Assembly: GCA_934177795.1 (NCBI GenBank)
Contig: CAKPPS010000046.1
Span: 1 to 5,196, forward strand
Length of the DNA: 5,196 nucleotides
DNA from: an uncultured Clostridia bacterium
GTDB taxonomy: Bacteria; Bacillota; Clostridia; TANB77; CAG-508
Direction of reading: 5' to 3'
Under the pieces are notes generated by a model. The model searched no databases and was not told the DNA's origin. It worked only from the letters and a program-made list of their open reading frames with translations. The position numbers and the translations under genes were made by a program. How positions within the stretch are numbered: position 1 is the first letter of the stretch; every line of letters begins with the position of its first letter. This document shows positions 3,741-5,196 of this stretch, one piece after another.

Positions 3741-5196
3741 TTAATAAGTTATTGTGTAACTTTCTATTGTAGTTTCGGTTTTACCACAATTTAATACATA
3801 ACCTGATTGTATTATTTTACCACAAGTACCACAGGCCTGTCCAATATACGCATAATTTGTGCCAAGCTGTCCAGCTATTGTATTTCCACATTTATTACAC
3901 CTAGTTGTAAAATATGCCTTGCTAAGATTTCCTTCTCTTATAGCTTGTATTACTATATTTTCTCCTGTACATCTTGTAGTTTTTCCAACATAACATCCTC
4001 CTCCCGATGAACTATTTCCTGTATGTGTATGATAATTTGCCCCTACTATAATTGGTCCTTTTATTGTTTCTTTTGCATTTCCAGCATTATCAACTGATAA
4101 TACATGTAAATACCATTCTCCCATTGCATTTGAGCTAATAGTTATATTTTCTCCATTACTACTAAATGTTCCACCTGTATAACTGCTTGCCGTTGTTCCT
4201 ATTTCACTACTACTCGTATTTATAACATACTTACATGATGCTATTGCTATTTCACTCTCATTATCTGTATGTGTTACTTTTGCATTTAGTTTTATTGGTA
4301 AGGTTGTTTGTGTTGTTGTCCCACTTATAGTTATTATTGCTGACTCTGGAACGACAGTATCTTTTATTTCAAGTACTGCATAGTTTCCGTTTGTTTGCTC
4401 TGTACTATCTACCAATTTTGCATATATTTTATCTCCATGTGATAAATTTGATATTGATCCTCCATTTTTTATAGCTATCCATGTTCCAGTTGTACTATTT
4501 TTTTGATATTTAATTGTATAACTTGATGTTGTTGAAATTGTTGTACTTGCTTTTCCATTATTCCAATTTGCTACACCAAATGTTATATTTCCTTCTGATT
4601 TTGTTACTGTTCCTGTTCCTACTTGCTTATAAGCACTTACATTTCCTGCTGCATCTTTTACCCATACATAGTATGTTTTTCCTTGTGTCTTATTTCCTAC
4701 GTTTACATTTAATGTTTTTTTACTTGTATAACTTGTAAAGTTTGTTGGCTCTGTTGTGTTCTCTGTTACTGTATATCCTATTATTCCACTTGCTTCATCT
4801 GTAGCCTTTATTGTTATTGTGTTTGTATTTGCTGTTGCACTTGTTACTATTGGTTTTGTCTTATCTATTTTTTCTACCTTTACTGCCATCCTACTTGTTT
4901 CATTTGTTCCATCCCATAGTCTTATTGCTATTGTCTCATTTTTCTCTGACTCTATTCCATTACTTGTGTAATTTATCCATTGGGCTTTTTTATAATCTTC
5001 TGTTGTTGCATTCTTTGGTAATTTTGTATATTGAAGTCTTACTCCTGACACATCTTTATCTGTTCTTATCTCTATCTTTGTTGTTTTATTTGTATTTACC
5101 CATCCTTCTGGTGTTGTTGTTGATATTAACTCTCCTATTGTTAATTCTGGCATTCCTCCTGTTGTTCTTTTTACTTCGCTCTCTACTTGTCCATTT
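3741..5196 (-). CDS. Large secreted protein C with Ig-like domains and Cys-rich tail, 5'-truncated
   Basis: The frame stays open through the right edge, giving 484 residues. An ATG at 5153 is probably internal: its AGGAGG is only one base away, too close to act, and 14 sense codons precede it. Numbering from that Met, Ig-like modules lie at about 24-95, 99-177 (opened by DKTKPIV, closed by WVKDAAGN), 188-265 and 268-369 (closed by WYLHVLSVDNAGNAKETIKGPI). The last aligns with the Ig-like domain of A and B. The tail (372-470) has YHTHTG, GGGCY, C395, the zinc-ribbon-like pairs CNKC (419-422) and CGTC (441-444), and ends CGKTETTIESYTITY. The modules resemble bacterial Ig-like repeats of adhesins and other surface proteins. 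No LPxTG-hydrophobic-basic sorting tail is present. The N-terminus, possibly pilin-like as in A and B, is not visible. It heads the operon containing gene D. Confidence 0.8.
   Translation of the reverse strand, partial: NGQVESEVKRTTGGMPELTIGELISTTTPEGWVNTNKTTKIEIRTDKDVSGVRLQYTKLPKNATTEDYKKAQWINYTSNGIESEKNETIAIRLWDGTNETSRMAVKVEKIDKTKPIVTSATANTNTITIKATDEASGIIGYTVTENTTEPTNFTSYTSKKTLNVNVGNKTQGKTYYVWVKDAAGNVSAYKQVGTGTVTKSEGNITFGVANWNNGKASTTISTTSSYTIKYQKNSTTGTWIAIKNGGSISNLSHGDKIYAKLVDSTEQTNGNYAVLEIKDTVVPESAIITISGTTTQTTLPIKLNAKVTHTDNESEIAIASCKYVINTSSSEIGTTASSYTGGTFSSNGENITISSNAMGEWYLHVLSVDNAGNAKETIKGPIIVGANYHTHTGNSSSGGGCYVGKTTRCTGENIVIQAIREGNLSKAYFTTRCNKCGNTIAGQLGTNYAYIGQACGTCGKIIQSGYVLNCGKTETTIESYTITY

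Noticed and set aside
3278..4971. Plus-strand open frames opposite genes C and D
   Set aside because: They have hydrophobic low-complexity products, no RBS, and strong minus-strand genes opposite.
5151..5153. ATG at 5153 as the true start of protein C
   Set aside because: The AGGAGG before it ends only one base from the ATG, the frame stays open for 14 more codons to the edge, and a start here would leave a secreted-type protein with no signal sequence.

Overview
The window is very AT-rich, with strong AGGAGG-type ribosome binding sites, TTGACT/TAAAAT promoters and 'NGITLIALVITIIVLIILAGISI'-style N-termini. Together these suggest a low-GC Firmicute, most likely an uncultured gut-type clostridium. 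That assignment is inference from style, not from a marker gene. No rRNA, tRNA, CRISPR array, transposase or phage gene was seen.

Layout, left to right. (1) 1-495, plus strand: the C-terminal 164 residues of a NodB-fold polysaccharide deacetylase, cut by the window edge. (2) 497-573: a decayed and an intact copy of a 45-bp palindrome, forming a two-way terminator between convergent genes. (3) 617-1690, minus: a 357-residue pilin-like secreted protein (A). (4) 1691-1920: its promoter region and a second palindrome. (5) 1952-3025, minus: a 357-residue paralogue (B). (6) 3026-3236: the matching promoter region and a third palindrome. (7) 3246-3713, minus: a 155-residue membrane-anchored protein resembling the FxLYD family (D). 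(8) 3741-5196, minus: the C-terminal 484 residues of a large secreted protein with Ig-like domains (C), open at the right edge.

On the minus strand this reads as three transcription units. C and D form an operon (27-bp gap) ending at palindrome 3. B and then A each have their own promoter and end at palindromes 2 and 1. A and B, with their upstream regions and palindromes, are a tandem duplication with a period of about 1.33 kb.

The unifying theme is a shared C-terminal module in A, B and C. An Ig-like domain ending in ETIKGPI is followed by YHxHxG...GGxCY, then a variable Cys-rich stretch with CxxC pairs, then an almost invariant end, CGKTETT(I/V)ExYx(I/V)xY. A and B carry this on a pilin-like membrane segment, while C carries it behind three further Ig-like domains. 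The set looks like a locus for cell-surface or extracellular structures with a common Cys-rich tail of unknown role. The most notable signals are this tail, the promoter pair with 11-bp-phased TTACA repeats at fixed distance from the -35 box, and the palindrome family bounding each unit.
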